DNA of 64,000 nucleotides, taken from positions 620,001 through 684,000 of the forward strand of contig OZ251225.1 in assembly GCA_965240325.2 (NCBI GenBank). The letters are read 5' to 3'. Below, one piece after another: positions 40,786 to 49,805 of this stretch. The notes beneath the pieces are model-generated. The model worked only from the letters and a program-made list of their open reading frames with translations, did not search any database and was not told the origin of the DNA. The position numbers and the translations under genes are program-made. Every line of letters begins with the position of its first letter. Positions within the stretch are counted from its first letter, which is position 1. Source of the DNA: Rebecca billardiae RCC1528. Its lineage: Eukaryota; Haptophyta.

Positions 40786-41113
40786 GTCAAAGGGTGAAGA
40801 GAGCGACAGGGCCGTGAGGCCCGAGAGCGTGACGAGGGGGGCGAGGATGCCCCGAGAGACGGAGGTTCGACTGAGGTGCGGTGAAGCGACACGGAACTGA
40901 ACTGCCCTGGCGAGGAAGGAATCCCGAGCCGTCTAAGACTGTGCTGGAGGCACTGATAGCCATCAACGGGTAAGTCGGGAAAGTGGCCATGATGGGCGCG
41001 TGTATGATCCCGACTCGATAATGAATGTCGGTGTAGTCTGGTGTAGTGTGACGGTTGGTGATCCGGGTGTGTACGCACGGGAGAGCGAGTCCGGGTAACG
41101 TTGGATCTTGACA
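40785..41113 (-). repeat. 5' LTR of the copia element
   Basis: 329 bp, the same sequence as the 3' LTR. In the element's orientation its final base A is also the first base of the polyprotein ATG. It should carry the promoter and polyadenylation signals; none is sharply defined by eye. Confidence 0.95.
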
Positions 41114-41118
41114 CAGAG
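41114..41118. repeat. Target-site duplication, right copy
   Basis: cagag directly after the right LTR, identical to the left flank. Confidence 0.9.
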
Positions 41119-41202
41119 AGTAGCAGTTGCGTGTTGTGATGGGCGCGCGCGATTATGTCCGCCGATTAAATATATCATCGTCATATCAGTGGCCATTATT
41201 AT

Positions 41203-41747
<545 letters not shown>

Positions 41748-41776
41748 GCAGATGAGCAGCAGTGCGCTGATGACGA

Positions 41777-43981
41777 TTATTTTCCCCGTCGTCCCGCATC
41801 GTCGAGCCCAAGCAGCGTGCAGACCCCGTTGCACGTGTGCGTCCTGAAGAACGCGCGCATGCCCTCCCGCCCGCGGTCAGTGCGCCCGTACACGTTGACG
41901 CGCCCGCGGTTGGACGCAAAGTGGATCACGGGATCTGTGAGCTCGAACGTGGGCGGGCGTGCGCGCGGCTCGAACACGCCCTGCAGGTCGCACACCATCA
42001 TCTTGCCGCGCGTGTACGCGTGCGTGAAGTGCGTGAAGGCCTGGGGCACGTCCGTTGGCACGATCTGGCGAGGCGACGAGGCTGGCCGGCGCGCGCGCGC
42101 GTGCGTGCGCGGCGAGAGCTCGGCGTCGCTCGCAGATTGCGTGTCGGCGGTGGCGGTCTCCCAGCCCTCCTCATCAGAGCCCTCCTCGATCACAGACGAG
42201 ATACGGCCCGCGGGGCCGGCGGCAGGGCCAGGCGGCGGCAGCAAGGGCGCGACGCTTCCGCCCGCGGCGCCCTCGGCCCGGTCGCCGTTGAGCACGCGGC
42301 CGGCGTTGTTGTTGTACTTGACATAGCGCGCCACATCAAGCCTGCGCTCGACCAGCATGCCGTACTCCCCCCACACCTTGTCCCGGACTACGTACACACG
42401 GCACTCAAGGAACCGGACGCGTGGCACGTGCGTGGCACGCAGCGCATCGAGAGCATCGTTGAACGCGTCGGCGAGCGCAGCTGCCTGCGCCTGTGTCTTG
42501 CAAAAGGTCAGGTAGTACTGCCGCTGCTGACCTGGCTCGCGGAAGCCAGCAACAAAGCGAGACTCCTTGGCGACAAGCGGCGGGCCGATTGGGTCCTTCG
42601 ATTTGCTGAGCTCGCGGAAGCGATGCACCACGCGCTCGGCGCCCTCGCCCATGATGCACTCGTGAACAGCGACCCCCGCCGCCCGCGCCGAGAAGGGCGG
42701 CGCCTCCTCCCACTCGCCCCCGACGCCCAGCTTGAGGCAGTGCACCCACTCAGCATCCGTGTACCACATCCACTCCGCCTCCCAAGGATCATCGTCCGCT
42801 GCGCCGAGGCTGCCCAACGCCTCGCGGCGAAGGGAGCGCACCTCGAGCTGCGCGGAGCCGTGGAGCGCTGTGAGTTCTGTGCGCGTGCTCGTGAGCGAGG
42901 CAGATACACTCGAGAATGCGCTGGCCAGCAGTGGCACGCCATCGCGGTCACCGCCGAGCGATGCCTGCGTGAACTGCGCGCACGCACCGTACTCGGCTGC
43001 CTCCGCCACCATCGCGCGCAGCACGGAGAAGTCCTCGGTGGCTGGACCGAAGCCTACGGCGCCGAGCGTGAGCCGCCGGCCCACGCGGCTCGCGAGCTCT
43101 TCGATCGTGGGCCGCACAAGGGCCTCGTACTTGGCGGCGGGCGCGCCCGGGCCGGGGGGCAGGCGGTCGCTCGGCCTGCCGTCCGAGAGGAAAAGGAGCG
43201 CGAGCGCGCACGCGCCGTGCGCGGCGCAGGGCAGGAGCAGCCGCCCGGCCGCGGCAAGCGCGGGCAGATAGTTGCCGTGCGAGCGCGGGCGCACGGTGTC
43301 GCGCAGCTCGAGCACGCGATTGAACAGGCGCGCGTCCAGGGGAGCACAATCCACAAGCACGTGTGCGCTATCGTTGAAGTAAACAACGGAGACGACGTCG
43401 CGAGAGCTGGCGCGCCCACGCTCGAGCTGCTCGGCCAGGAAGTCAAGGGCGATAGCCGTCCAAACGGCATCCGATCGGTCGTACGCGCCCGCCGCATCCT
43501 GCTGCTTCATCGAGCCCGAGCCGTCAACCACGAGCACTGTGTGCGACGTCCACGCACTCGGCACGTGGCGTGCGCTGTCTCGCAGCTGCGCGAGCTGACG
43601 CTTCGTGAGCGGGATGGGCTCTGTGATGCGAGGTGGCCCGACGCGGTACGACGTGATCTCGCGCCGGCACGTGTTGTCCGTGATATACACGACGCCGTCG
43701 TACTCAAACCGCCAGCGCGGCAGCCCCGTACGACCACACGGGCGCGCGGGCGAGCGCGTGCCGTGCTTGATCGCCGATTGCAGGTCGCGGCGGTCGATGT
43801 GGCGCTCAGCACGCCGCTGACGACCGTGCGCGCAGGACACCAGGCTGATGGCGCTGGTCGGCATCGCGCCACTCGGAGCGGCGGTAGGACCGCGCGCATC
43901 GCGCGCATGGTGGTGCTGCATCGCGCGGTCTGAGACCGGGCCGGGTGGGGTGTGCCGTGCGGGTGTGCACGCCCTTCTCAT
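41777..43981 (-). CDS. von Willebrand A domain / alpha-kinase protein (VwkA-like)
   Basis: An intronless frame of 734 aa from the outermost ATG (43981); ATGs at 43921 and 43864 are also possible. After a short '[13 protein letters not shown]' module, a vWA domain begins with the MIDAS motif '[13 protein letters not shown]' (~152), then '[10 protein letters not shown]' and '[13 protein letters not shown]'. The C-terminal half is an atypical alpha-kinase: 'LVAKESRFV' (probable ATP Lys), '[23 protein letters not shown]' seen as 'FTHFTHAYT' and 'VCDLQGV' (~663), '[10 protein letters not shown]', and the zinc/activation end '[15 protein letters not shown]' (~715). This arrangement is that of Dictyostelium VwkA, a Ser/Thr kinase tied to the contractile vacuole and myosin II. 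An acidic/Arg-rich insert divides the kinase. Substrates here are unknown. Confidence 0.85.
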   Translation of the reverse strand: MRRACTPARHTPPGPVSDRAMQHHHARDARGPTAAPSGAMPTSAISLVSCAHGRQRRAERHIDRRDLQSAIKHGTRSPARPCGRTGLPRWRFEYDGVVYITDNTCRREITSYRVGPPRITEPIPLTKRQLAQLRDSARHVPSAWTSHTVLVVDGSGSMKQQDAAGAYDRSDAVWTAIALDFLAEQLERGRASSRDVVSVVYFNDSAHVLVDCAPLDARLFNRVLELRDTVRPRSHGNYLPALAAAGRLLLPCAAHGACALALLFLSDGRPSDRLPPGPGAPAAKYEALVRPTIEELASRVGRRLTLGAVGFGPATEDFSVLRAMVAEAAEYGACAQFTQASLGGDRDGVPLLASAFSSVSASLTSTRTELTALHGSAQLEVRSLRREALGSLGAADDDPWEAEWMWYTDAEWVHCLKLGVGGEWEEAPPFSARAAGVAVHECIMGEGAERVVHRFRELSKSKDPIGPPLVAKESRFVAGFREPGQQRQYYLTFCKTQAQAAALADAFNDALDALRATHVPRVRFLECRVYVVRDKVWGEYGMLVERRLDVARYVKYNNNAGRVLNGDRAEGAAGGSVAPLLPPPGPAAGPAGRISSVIEEGSDEEGWETATADTQSASDAELSPRTHARARRPASSPRQIVPTDVPQAFTHFTHAYTRGKMMVCDLQGVFEPRARPPTFELTDPVIHFASNRGRVNVYGRTDRGREGMRAFFRTHTCNGVCTLLGLDDAGRRGK

Positions 43982-44240
43982 CAAGGGTCCGGGGACCGGG
44001 GTCGTCCACCGGACAGCGCCCAGCCGCCCATACTGCCACAGCACGGACGCTCCGGCTCATCCGTCCACCACCCTCAGCGGCTCAGCAGGCGCGCGCTCGC
44101 GCCGTCGACGGCATGCGCATCGGATGAGATGTCGCCAGCAGCCACTGCAGTCTGAGCAGAGTGCCAGAGTCGGCTAGGCTTCCGGACCTGGCACAGTCTG
44201 CCGCCGTCGCGCAGGCCGTGAGGCGCGTGTGCTCAGCCAG

Positions 44241-46442
44241 TCAGCCGCCCTCGTCAGCGCACTCGCCCGCCTCGCCGGCTGCCGAGTCGCCGTGCGCGTC
44301 GGCGTCGGCGTCGGCGCTCTGCTTCGCCGGCTCATCGGCGCGCTCCTCCCCGGGCCCGCCACCGACGGTGCTGATCGCGCTCCGCAGGCGCATCAGCCGG
44401 TCGAGCTCGTGCATGGTGGGCGGCATGCGTCGGCGCACGTCAGCGTACGCGACCAGCTCGTCTGCGGAGCTCAGCATCAGCGAGCGGTTGAACTGGGCGA
44501 AGCGCGGGGACTGCCGCGTGCCGCCGACAAAGTGCATCAGCTGCACCTTCCGGTCGCACGTGCAGCCCAGCAGGTCCCCGGGCTCGCCGTGCGCGCCGCT
44601 CACGCCGTTTGGGCACGTGTCGTACACGACCGCAGGCGCGAGCTCGGCGTCCGAGCCGGCGGCGAGCGGCAGCACGCTCACGAGGTGGCCGCCGAGGTTG
44701 GTGGACATGTAGTTCCACACGCAGTCGAGCGGGCGCCATATGTGCGGCGCGCGCGCGATCACGTAGTTGATCGTGTCCTGCTCCGCCAGCTGGCAGAAGG
44801 ACTCGAGCTCGCCCGCGGCGCGTCGGCGCGCGCCCTCGTGCGTGCTCTGCGCTACGTGGCCGGCAAAGCGGGTGGCGCGCATGCGCGCGAGGTGGAGCAT
44901 CATCAGCCCGCCGTTGACGCCCGTGCGCTGCGGCACGCCCGCCCAGCCGGGGGAGTACACCGCGTCCGTCGGGTCCTGCAGCCGGTAGTAGTACCGGTGG
45001 CTCTGGTCCACCGCCATCGAGAGGATGTGCGCGCGCTCGAAGGCGCGGAACTCCTCCCACAGCGCGCGGATGTCGCCCAGCAGCATCGCGTCAGAGTCCA
45101 CCACGAGCAGGTGCGACTCGCCGGGGAGGAACTCGGCGGCGAGGAGCTTGTAGAAGAGGTAGACGTACCCGCCGGTGTGGCAGATCGGGTGCAGCTGCGC
45201 CGGGTACCCGGACATGCCGAGCGACGCGTCCGGACTGAACATGGAGACGAAGTCGTCCGGCCGCAGCAGCCCGGCCGCGCGCGCGTGCGTGTCGAGCACC
45301 TCGCGGAACGCGCCGAGTCCGGGCGGGTCGCCGAGCACGTACAGCCGGAGCGGCGTGGTGCGCGAGGAGAGGAGGGACTTGACGAAGACGGGCGTGCGCG
45401 TGCGCGCGTACTCCTCGCCGTACACGATGAGCAGCAGCGTCGGGGTGGGCGGCAGCGGCGCGTCCACCGCGTTGAACCGCGCCTCGTCAGCCGGCGCCTC
45501 GCCTTCTGCTGCGCCGTCATCGTCGCGCGGCTCGGCGGCGCCGATGCGCCGGTTGTGCTCGGCATATAGCCTCACCATCCGCGCGACCTCGGCGGGCGCC
45601 TCGCCGAGGCAGTCGACGTGCACGACGAACGGCCCGCCCAGGAAGGGCGGCGGGCGGGCGCCCTCGGCGCCGGCGCGCAGCGCGGCCGCTGGCCAGCCGG
45701 GCGGCAGCCCCTGGGCGCACTGCGCGTTGGGGAGGGCGGCGAGCATGCTCTCGAGCGGCGCTGTGCCGAAGAGCTGCGACTCGTCCGGGTACGCACCGAG
45801 CAGCGCCATCTGCCCCAGCGAGCCGAACTGCGGGGCGCGCGTGTGGCCATCGTACGCAAACGCGTGCGGGATGGAGCCAGAGCCGCGCGGCTGCGGGTAC
45901 GGCATGTCCTCGCGCGGGAGGAAGCTGCTTAGGCGGCGGAGCACGCGCAGGCCGGCGGGCGTGTTGGCGACGAGGGTCGCCTTTGGCGTGTGCTGGCCCT
46001 CGGGCGTGCCGCTCATCGGCAGCAGCAGGGGCTGCGCCGTGCGAGCGCTCAGCAGCCAGCGCTCGAGGTCCGCTCCCACCGCCTCGCCCGTCGCTGCGAG
46101 GAGCGCGTCCACGTCGAGCCACAAGACGGCATCCGAGCCGTTGCCCGGAAACGTTCCGAGCGCGGCGAGCGAGGTGTAGAACCGAGACATCCACGGGTGG
46201 TACTCCTCCCGCCCGGGCGGCAGCGAGCGCCACAGCTCGTGCGTGCACGCCCACGAGCGCAGGCCGGCGCAGAACCATCGGGCGTTGGCCTCGATCTCGT
46301 CGCCTAGGGGCTCTTGCCACGGCGCGACCGAACGGATCACGTGCAGCCGCCTTCCCGGGGGCGCGGCATCGATGGCCGCCCCACTCACCCGGCGCAGGGC
46401 AAGGTGGGCCAGCGCGACGAGCAGCCAGCGCGGCGCCATCAT
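44241..46442 (-). CDS. Secreted/Golgi protein with two glycosyltransferase-like domains
   Basis: 733 aa, intronless, beginning with a signal peptide or anchor ('MMAPRWLLVALAHLALRRVSGA'). The N-terminal half (~30-330) has a nucleotide-sugar fold with 'AVLWLDVDALLAA' (DxD-type, ~108) and 'PHAFAYDGHTRAP'. The C-terminal half (~340-680) is GT8-like: 'TPTLLLIVYG', 'LLVVDSDAMLLGDI' (DxD at ~447), 'TGVNGGLMMLHLARMR', 'EQDTINYVIA' and 'VQLMHFVGG'. This resembles xylosyl/glucosyltransferases such as GXYLT or LARGE in the secretory pathway. The tail is Asp/Ala-rich and probably disordered. It would modify glycoproteins or polysaccharides in the Golgi lumen; sugar donor unknown. It follows the alpha-kinase gene head-to-tail (259 bp upstream of it) and is divergent from the MMADHC gene. 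Confidence 0.8.
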   Translation of the reverse strand: MMAPRWLLVALAHLALRRVSGAAIDAAPPGRRLHVIRSVAPWQEPLGDEIEANARWFCAGLRSWACTHELWRSLPPGREEYHPWMSRFYTSLAALGTFPGNGSDAVLWLDVDALLAATGEAVGADLERWLLSARTAQPLLLPMSGTPEGQHTPKATLVANTPAGLRVLRRLSSFLPREDMPYPQPRGSGSIPHAFAYDGHTRAPQFGSLGQMALLGAYPDESQLFGTAPLESMLAALPNAQCAQGLPPGWPAAALRAGAEGARPPPFLGGPFVVHVDCLGEAPAEVARMVRLYAEHNRRIGAAEPRDDDGAAEGEAPADEARFNAVDAPLPPTPTLLLIVYGEEYARTRTPVFVKSLLSSRTTPLRLYVLGDPPGLGAFREVLDTHARAAGLLRPDDFVSMFSPDASLGMSGYPAQLHPICHTGGYVYLFYKLLAAEFLPGESHLLVVDSDAMLLGDIRALWEEFRAFERAHILSMAVDQSHRYYYRLQDPTDAVYSPGWAGVPQRTGVNGGLMMLHLARMRATRFAGHVAQSTHEGARRRAAGELESFCQLAEQDTINYVIARAPHIWRPLDCVWNYMSTNLGGHLVSVLPLAAGSDAELAPAVVYDTCPNGVSGAHGEPGDLLGCTCDRKVQLMHFVGGTRQSPRFAQFNRSLMLSSADELVAYADVRRRMPPTMHELDRLMRLRSAISTVGGGPGEERADEPAKQSADADADAHGDSAAGEAGECADEGG

Positions 46443-46495
46443 CGCGTCCGGCCCAGGCGCCCTTCGGTTGCTTTAGCTTTGGCTGAGGCTGCCGG
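46443..46495. promoter_or_regulatory. Very short divergent spacer, glycosyltransferase / MMADHC
   Basis: Only 53 bp separate the outermost ATGs. If MMADHC starts instead at 46610, the gap is about 167 bp. One gene's promoter probably lies in the other's leader. Confidence 0.4.
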
Positions 46496-47263
46496 ATGCC
46501 TTTCCTGGCTCGCTCGCGGGGAGGCGCGGCGCCCGGACGCTTGAGAATCTCTGCGCTGGGGCCCCGTCCGCTCCTCGCTCTAGACGTGGCGAGCGTCATC
46601 AGGGCGACGATGGCGACGTGTGCTGTGCCACGCGAGGCGGATGAGGCTTGGCGCATCCAGGGCGGGGGACCGATCGTGGCGCCGACTGGCGCGCAGTCTG
46701 CCGCCGTTGCAGCCCCCACCATGCACAGCTTCGCCGGCCGGCAGTACGACGTGTCCGTCCACCGCCCATCTCGGCTGCTGCTTCGCGATATCGAGCCCGT
46801 CTTCCGACCAGACCTCGACGCGGCGTTCCAGGCGAGCGCGGGCCAGTGGGGGTCGAAGGAGGAGTTCCTGCGCGAACGGCTGCTCGTCATGCCCGTGTGG
46901 CAGCCCTCTACCCTCGACCTGTCCGTCATCAGCGACGAGGTGAGCGCCGAGCGCAAGGAGCTGTGCCGCCAGTTTGTTGAGTGGTTCGAGAGCCTCAAGG
47001 CCAAGCTACCCGGCCACTGGCTGGACGCGAGCGACCCGCGCACCGGGCAGGCGATGTTCGGCACGGACACCTCGGCCACGTACAATGAGCTCGAAGGGCT
47101 GACCTCGTGCCTCAAGTACAAGTTCGAGCCGTTCGGCTGCTGCGGCATCGTGATGCACCCGGCGTGGAGGCGCAACGCGTACCCGGTCAGCGTCTTCACC
47201 ACCGCGCCCGCGGAGGAGCTGCTCGACGCGGTCGAGCGCACGAGCCCAACGGTCGCTGCATGA
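46496..47263 (+). CDS. MMADHC: Cobalamin trafficking protein CblD
   Basis: 255 aa, intronless. The C-terminal ~150 residues carry the CblD pattern: 'VWQPSTLDLSVISDEVSAER', 'LPGHWLDASDPRTGQAMFG', 'YNELEGL', 'KFEPFGCCGIVMHPAWRRN' and 'SVFTTAPAEELLD', corresponding to the human 'W-x-DFIDPSSG-x-AFFG ... DLGCCKVI-x-H ... FTNA' blocks. The Arg/Leu-rich start is a plausible mitochondrial presequence; an internal ATG at 46610 could give a cytosolic form. In animals MMADHC partners MMACHC to route B12 to cytosolic methionine synthase and mitochondrial methylmalonyl-CoA mutase, so the organism probably uses B12. Confidence 0.88.
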   Translation: MPFLARSRGGAAPGRLRISALGPRPLLALDVASVIRATMATCAVPREADEAWRIQGGGPIVAPTGAQSAAVAAPTMHSFAGRQYDVSVHRPSRLLLRDIEPVFRPDLDAAFQASAGQWGSKEEFLRERLLVMPVWQPSTLDLSVISDEVSAERKELCRQFVEWFESLKAKLPGHWLDASDPRTGQAMFGTDTSATYNELEGLTSCLKYKFEPFGCCGIVMHPAWRRNAYPVSVFTTAPAEELLDAVERTSPTVAA

Positions 47264-47882
47264 GACGCGCGCGCGCGCTGCGCTGACTTCTCGGCGGCGT
47301 CGATCGCGCGCGCTCGGTGCTGGGTGAACGCTCCAGCCAGGCGCCAGGCGGCACACTCAGCCCTGCACTCTCACGCTGCGGGGCAGTGCGCGGGCCGTCC
47401 CCTGGGGGCACGCAGGCCGTGCGATGGTGGTGGGCCCGCCTCAGGGGGCATTGCGTCGCTGATGTGACGATGTGTGATGACTGCGTCCGCGCACGCGGCT
47501 GCGCGCCGACAGACCACACATCTTCGACATTCGTCAGTCAACGGTCTGAGTCGGCGTCCTGGCACGACTCACTCTGAGTCAAGCTCACGAGACGAGGCAC
47601 GACCAGTGGCAGTGTCCAGTCGCTCAGTGTATACAACATACAGTATGCGTCATCATCGGACTGCTGATGCGATTAGATTGCGCGTGAATGATTGTGCCCC
47701 GGGCCTGAGCCTGCCGTGTCGTGTGCCGGTTGCTCAGCTCTCCAGTATGTCGGCGAGTCTGCCCGTCACACATTGCTTGGTCACACGGAGGAAAGCTCTC
47801 CGCTCCGGTGGGTCCGGTCAATCTGAAATCAGCGGCCGATCGCGGATCAACACGACGTACTGGTACGCACGGCACGGTCAGC
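47264..47882. other. Intergenic region
   Basis: Between MMADHC and the TFIIE-alpha gene I see no separate gene. The in-frame open stretch 5' of the TFIIE-alpha ATG shows nothing conserved and is probably its leader. Confidence 0.4.
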
Positions 47883-49208
47883 ATGGCCGACGTCCTCTTG
47901 CTGTCCGAGCCCTATGCATTGCTAGCACACCTGGTGGCGCGCGCCTTCTACGAGGACCTCGAGATCCTCGTGTTCGACAAGCTGGTCAGCCTGCGCCAGG
48001 CGCTCACCGACAAGGAGCTCTCGGCCGTGCTGCACATGCCCGAGCACCAGGTCCGCAAGGGGCTGGCGCAGCCGCTCAAGGACCGGCTCATCTCGCGCAC
48101 GACCACCAAGGCGGACGAGCTGGACATGGACACCGTCACGGCCGCGGAGTTCCGCGAGCACCAGCGCACGCTCGGCGAGGTCACGCGCTACCACGTCGAC
48201 CTCGAGACCATCCCGGATTTCGTCAAGTTCAAGCTGCACCGGCTGCTGGAGCGCGCGGGCGGCGGCGCGGCGAACGGGGACGCCGACGGCGCGGACGACG
48301 AGGCCGTGGCGTGGCGCTGCACGCGGTGCGCGCGCGAGTACACGGAGGGCGACGCGTGGATGCTGTACAGCCGCGAGCGCAACCTCTTCCTCTGCGAGTG
48401 CGGCCTCGAGTGCGAGAGCGTGCGCGAGCCAGCCGAGGGCGGCGGCGGCGGCAGCTCTGAGAAGCAGCGCGCGCTCGAGCAGGCGGTCAAGCCGCTGCTC
48501 GTCGCGCTGGGGCAGACGGACAAGGAGTTCGAGGAGGGGAACCACGCGCCTGGGCTGATCCGCGCGGACGCCGCGCCGCCCGGCGGCGCCGCCGCCGCCG
48601 CCGCTGGCGCGACGCGCGGCGGCGGCGGTGCGGCGCGGGCGGGCGGCGCGGCGGAGCCGTCCGCCGAGCTCGAGCCGCTGCACGTGCAGATTGGGAGCTC
48701 GGCCCGAGCGGCGGGCGCGGGCGCGGCGGGCGGCGCGGCGGCGGCGAAGGCCAGCGCGGTGCTCTTCTGGCAGAAGGACGGCGCGGCCGGGCAGAAGCGG
48801 CCGCGCGACGAGGGCAGCGCCGGCGCGGCCGACGGCGAGGGCGGCGGCGGCGCCGAGCAGAGGGAGGAGGACGCGTGGGCGCGCGCGCTGCTCGAGAACC
48901 AGCGGCAGCAGCAGCGGCAGCAGGCGCACGCGCTGCCACCGGCGGGCGCGGAGGCGGGCGGGGCGGCGGTGCCCCGCGCCACGCCCGCAGCGGCGCCCGC
49001 GCCGCCCGTCGCGCCCTCCTCGGCCGCCTCGCCGCGCGCGCAGCCTGTGCCGCCGCACGCCGAGGAGGGCGAGGGCGAGGAGGAGGAGGAGGAGGAGGAG
49101 ATGGTGGCGGTGTGCGGCCAGCTCGTGCCGCTCTCGGAGGTGACGGACGAGGACACGGAGCGGATGACGTCGGAGGAGTACAAGCGGTACTACGAGCTGA
49201 TCAGCTGA
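47883..49208 (+). CDS. Transcription initiation factor TFIIE, alpha subunit
   Basis: 441 aa, intronless. The N-terminal winged helix (~5-110) reads 'LVARAFYEDLEILVFDKLVS' in part, then 'ALTDKELSAVLHMPEHQVRKGL' in part and 'DRLISRTT'. A zinc ribbon at ~145-178 has 'WRCTRCAREYTEGDAW' and 'FLCECGLECES'. The middle is Ala/Gly/Gln-rich and disordered. The acidic C-terminus has eight consecutive Glu followed by 'MVAVCGQLVPLSEVTDED' and 'MTSEEYKRYYELIS', matching the conserved C-terminal element of animal TFIIE-alpha that contacts TFIIH. The second zinc pair is spaced C-x-C (or C-x3-C) rather than the usual C-x2-C. The ATG at 47883 starts the conserved region directly. Confidence 0.9.
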   Translation: MADVLLLSEPYALLAHLVARAFYEDLEILVFDKLVSLRQALTDKELSAVLHMPEHQVRKGLAQPLKDRLISRTTTKADELDMDTVTAAEFREHQRTLGEVTRYHVDLETIPDFVKFKLHRLLERAGGGAANGDADGADDEAVAWRCTRCAREYTEGDAWMLYSRERNLFLCECGLECESVREPAEGGGGGSSEKQRALEQAVKPLLVALGQTDKEFEEGNHAPGLIRADAAPPGGAAAAAAGATRGGGGAARAGGAAEPSAELEPLHVQIGSSARAAGAGAAGGAAAAKASAVLFWQKDGAAGQKRPRDEGSAGAADGEGGGGAEQREEDAWARALLENQRQQQRQQAHALPPAGAEAGGAAVPRATPAAAPAPPVAPSSAASPRAQPVPPHAEEGEGEEEEEEEEMVAVCGQLVPLSEVTDEDTERMTSEEYKRYYELIS

Positions 49209-49805
49209 GCGGCGGCGCCAGCCTCCGCGCCCGCGGGCCTCCGCGAGCGCGCGCGGACCCCGCGACAGTTGTCGGAGATGATGGCCCATGCCCCATTCAC
49301 ATTGATGCCTGCCGAGTGCCGCCGGCCCAGCACGGGTCCGCGCTGTCTCGCGCGGCGTCTGTCCTGTGGCTGTGTCCAACTGTCCATCACAATTCACATC
49401 CGGTCCGCCGGAACGACATTATCATCGCCGTTGCCGTTGGCACCCCCGTTCGCCGTCGACGTGCGTCTGTGGACTGATGAGAGGCGACAACATGCATTGT
49501 GCTGATACACACATATATATACACACACATATATGAGACTCCCTTTCACAGATGCAGCGCAGGCTCCGCAAGCGCGGCCTGCGGCGGCATTGCTGCCACG
49601 GACTCCTAACTACTCACGCTCCTGTTTCACGCTGCACGGGGAAATGCGCTCGTGAGAAAATAATACGGAAGCTAGGCCGCCTAAACTCTCAAAGGGCCGC
49701 TGTTCATCAGCATGGCCGCCGCCGGCACGCCCTACTCGCACAAAGCCCAAGCCAAGCGCCTCGCGCGACGATCTCGCTCGTCGGCACTGCGCGACGGCGG
49801 CGACA
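49209..49805. other. Intergenic region
   Basis: No gene recognised. A short (TA/CA)n patch lies at about 49510-49532. An ATG at 49712 in another frame could belong to the Nup160 leader. Confidence 0.4.

Larger units (their letters stand above)
34434..41113 (-). mobile_element. Full-length Ty1/copia LTR retrotransposon
   Basis: The 6680-bp element is bounded by two 329-bp LTRs that I read as identical and is flanked by the 5-bp direct repeat cagag (34429-34433 and 41114-41118). Transcription runs on the minus strand: 5' LTR at 40785-41113, 3' LTR at 34434-34762. One uninterrupted polyprotein with all copia domains (gag, protease, integrase before reverse transcriptase, RNase H) fills the interior. 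Identical LTRs, an intact frame and a perfect target duplication indicate a recent, possibly still active insertion. The insertion is into the edge of a microsatellite-rich intergenic region. Confidence 0.97.

Noticed and set aside
34927-40797. Long plus-strand frames opposite the copia polyprotein
   Set aside because: Antisense to an intact polyprotein with complete catalytic motifs; no domain of their own.
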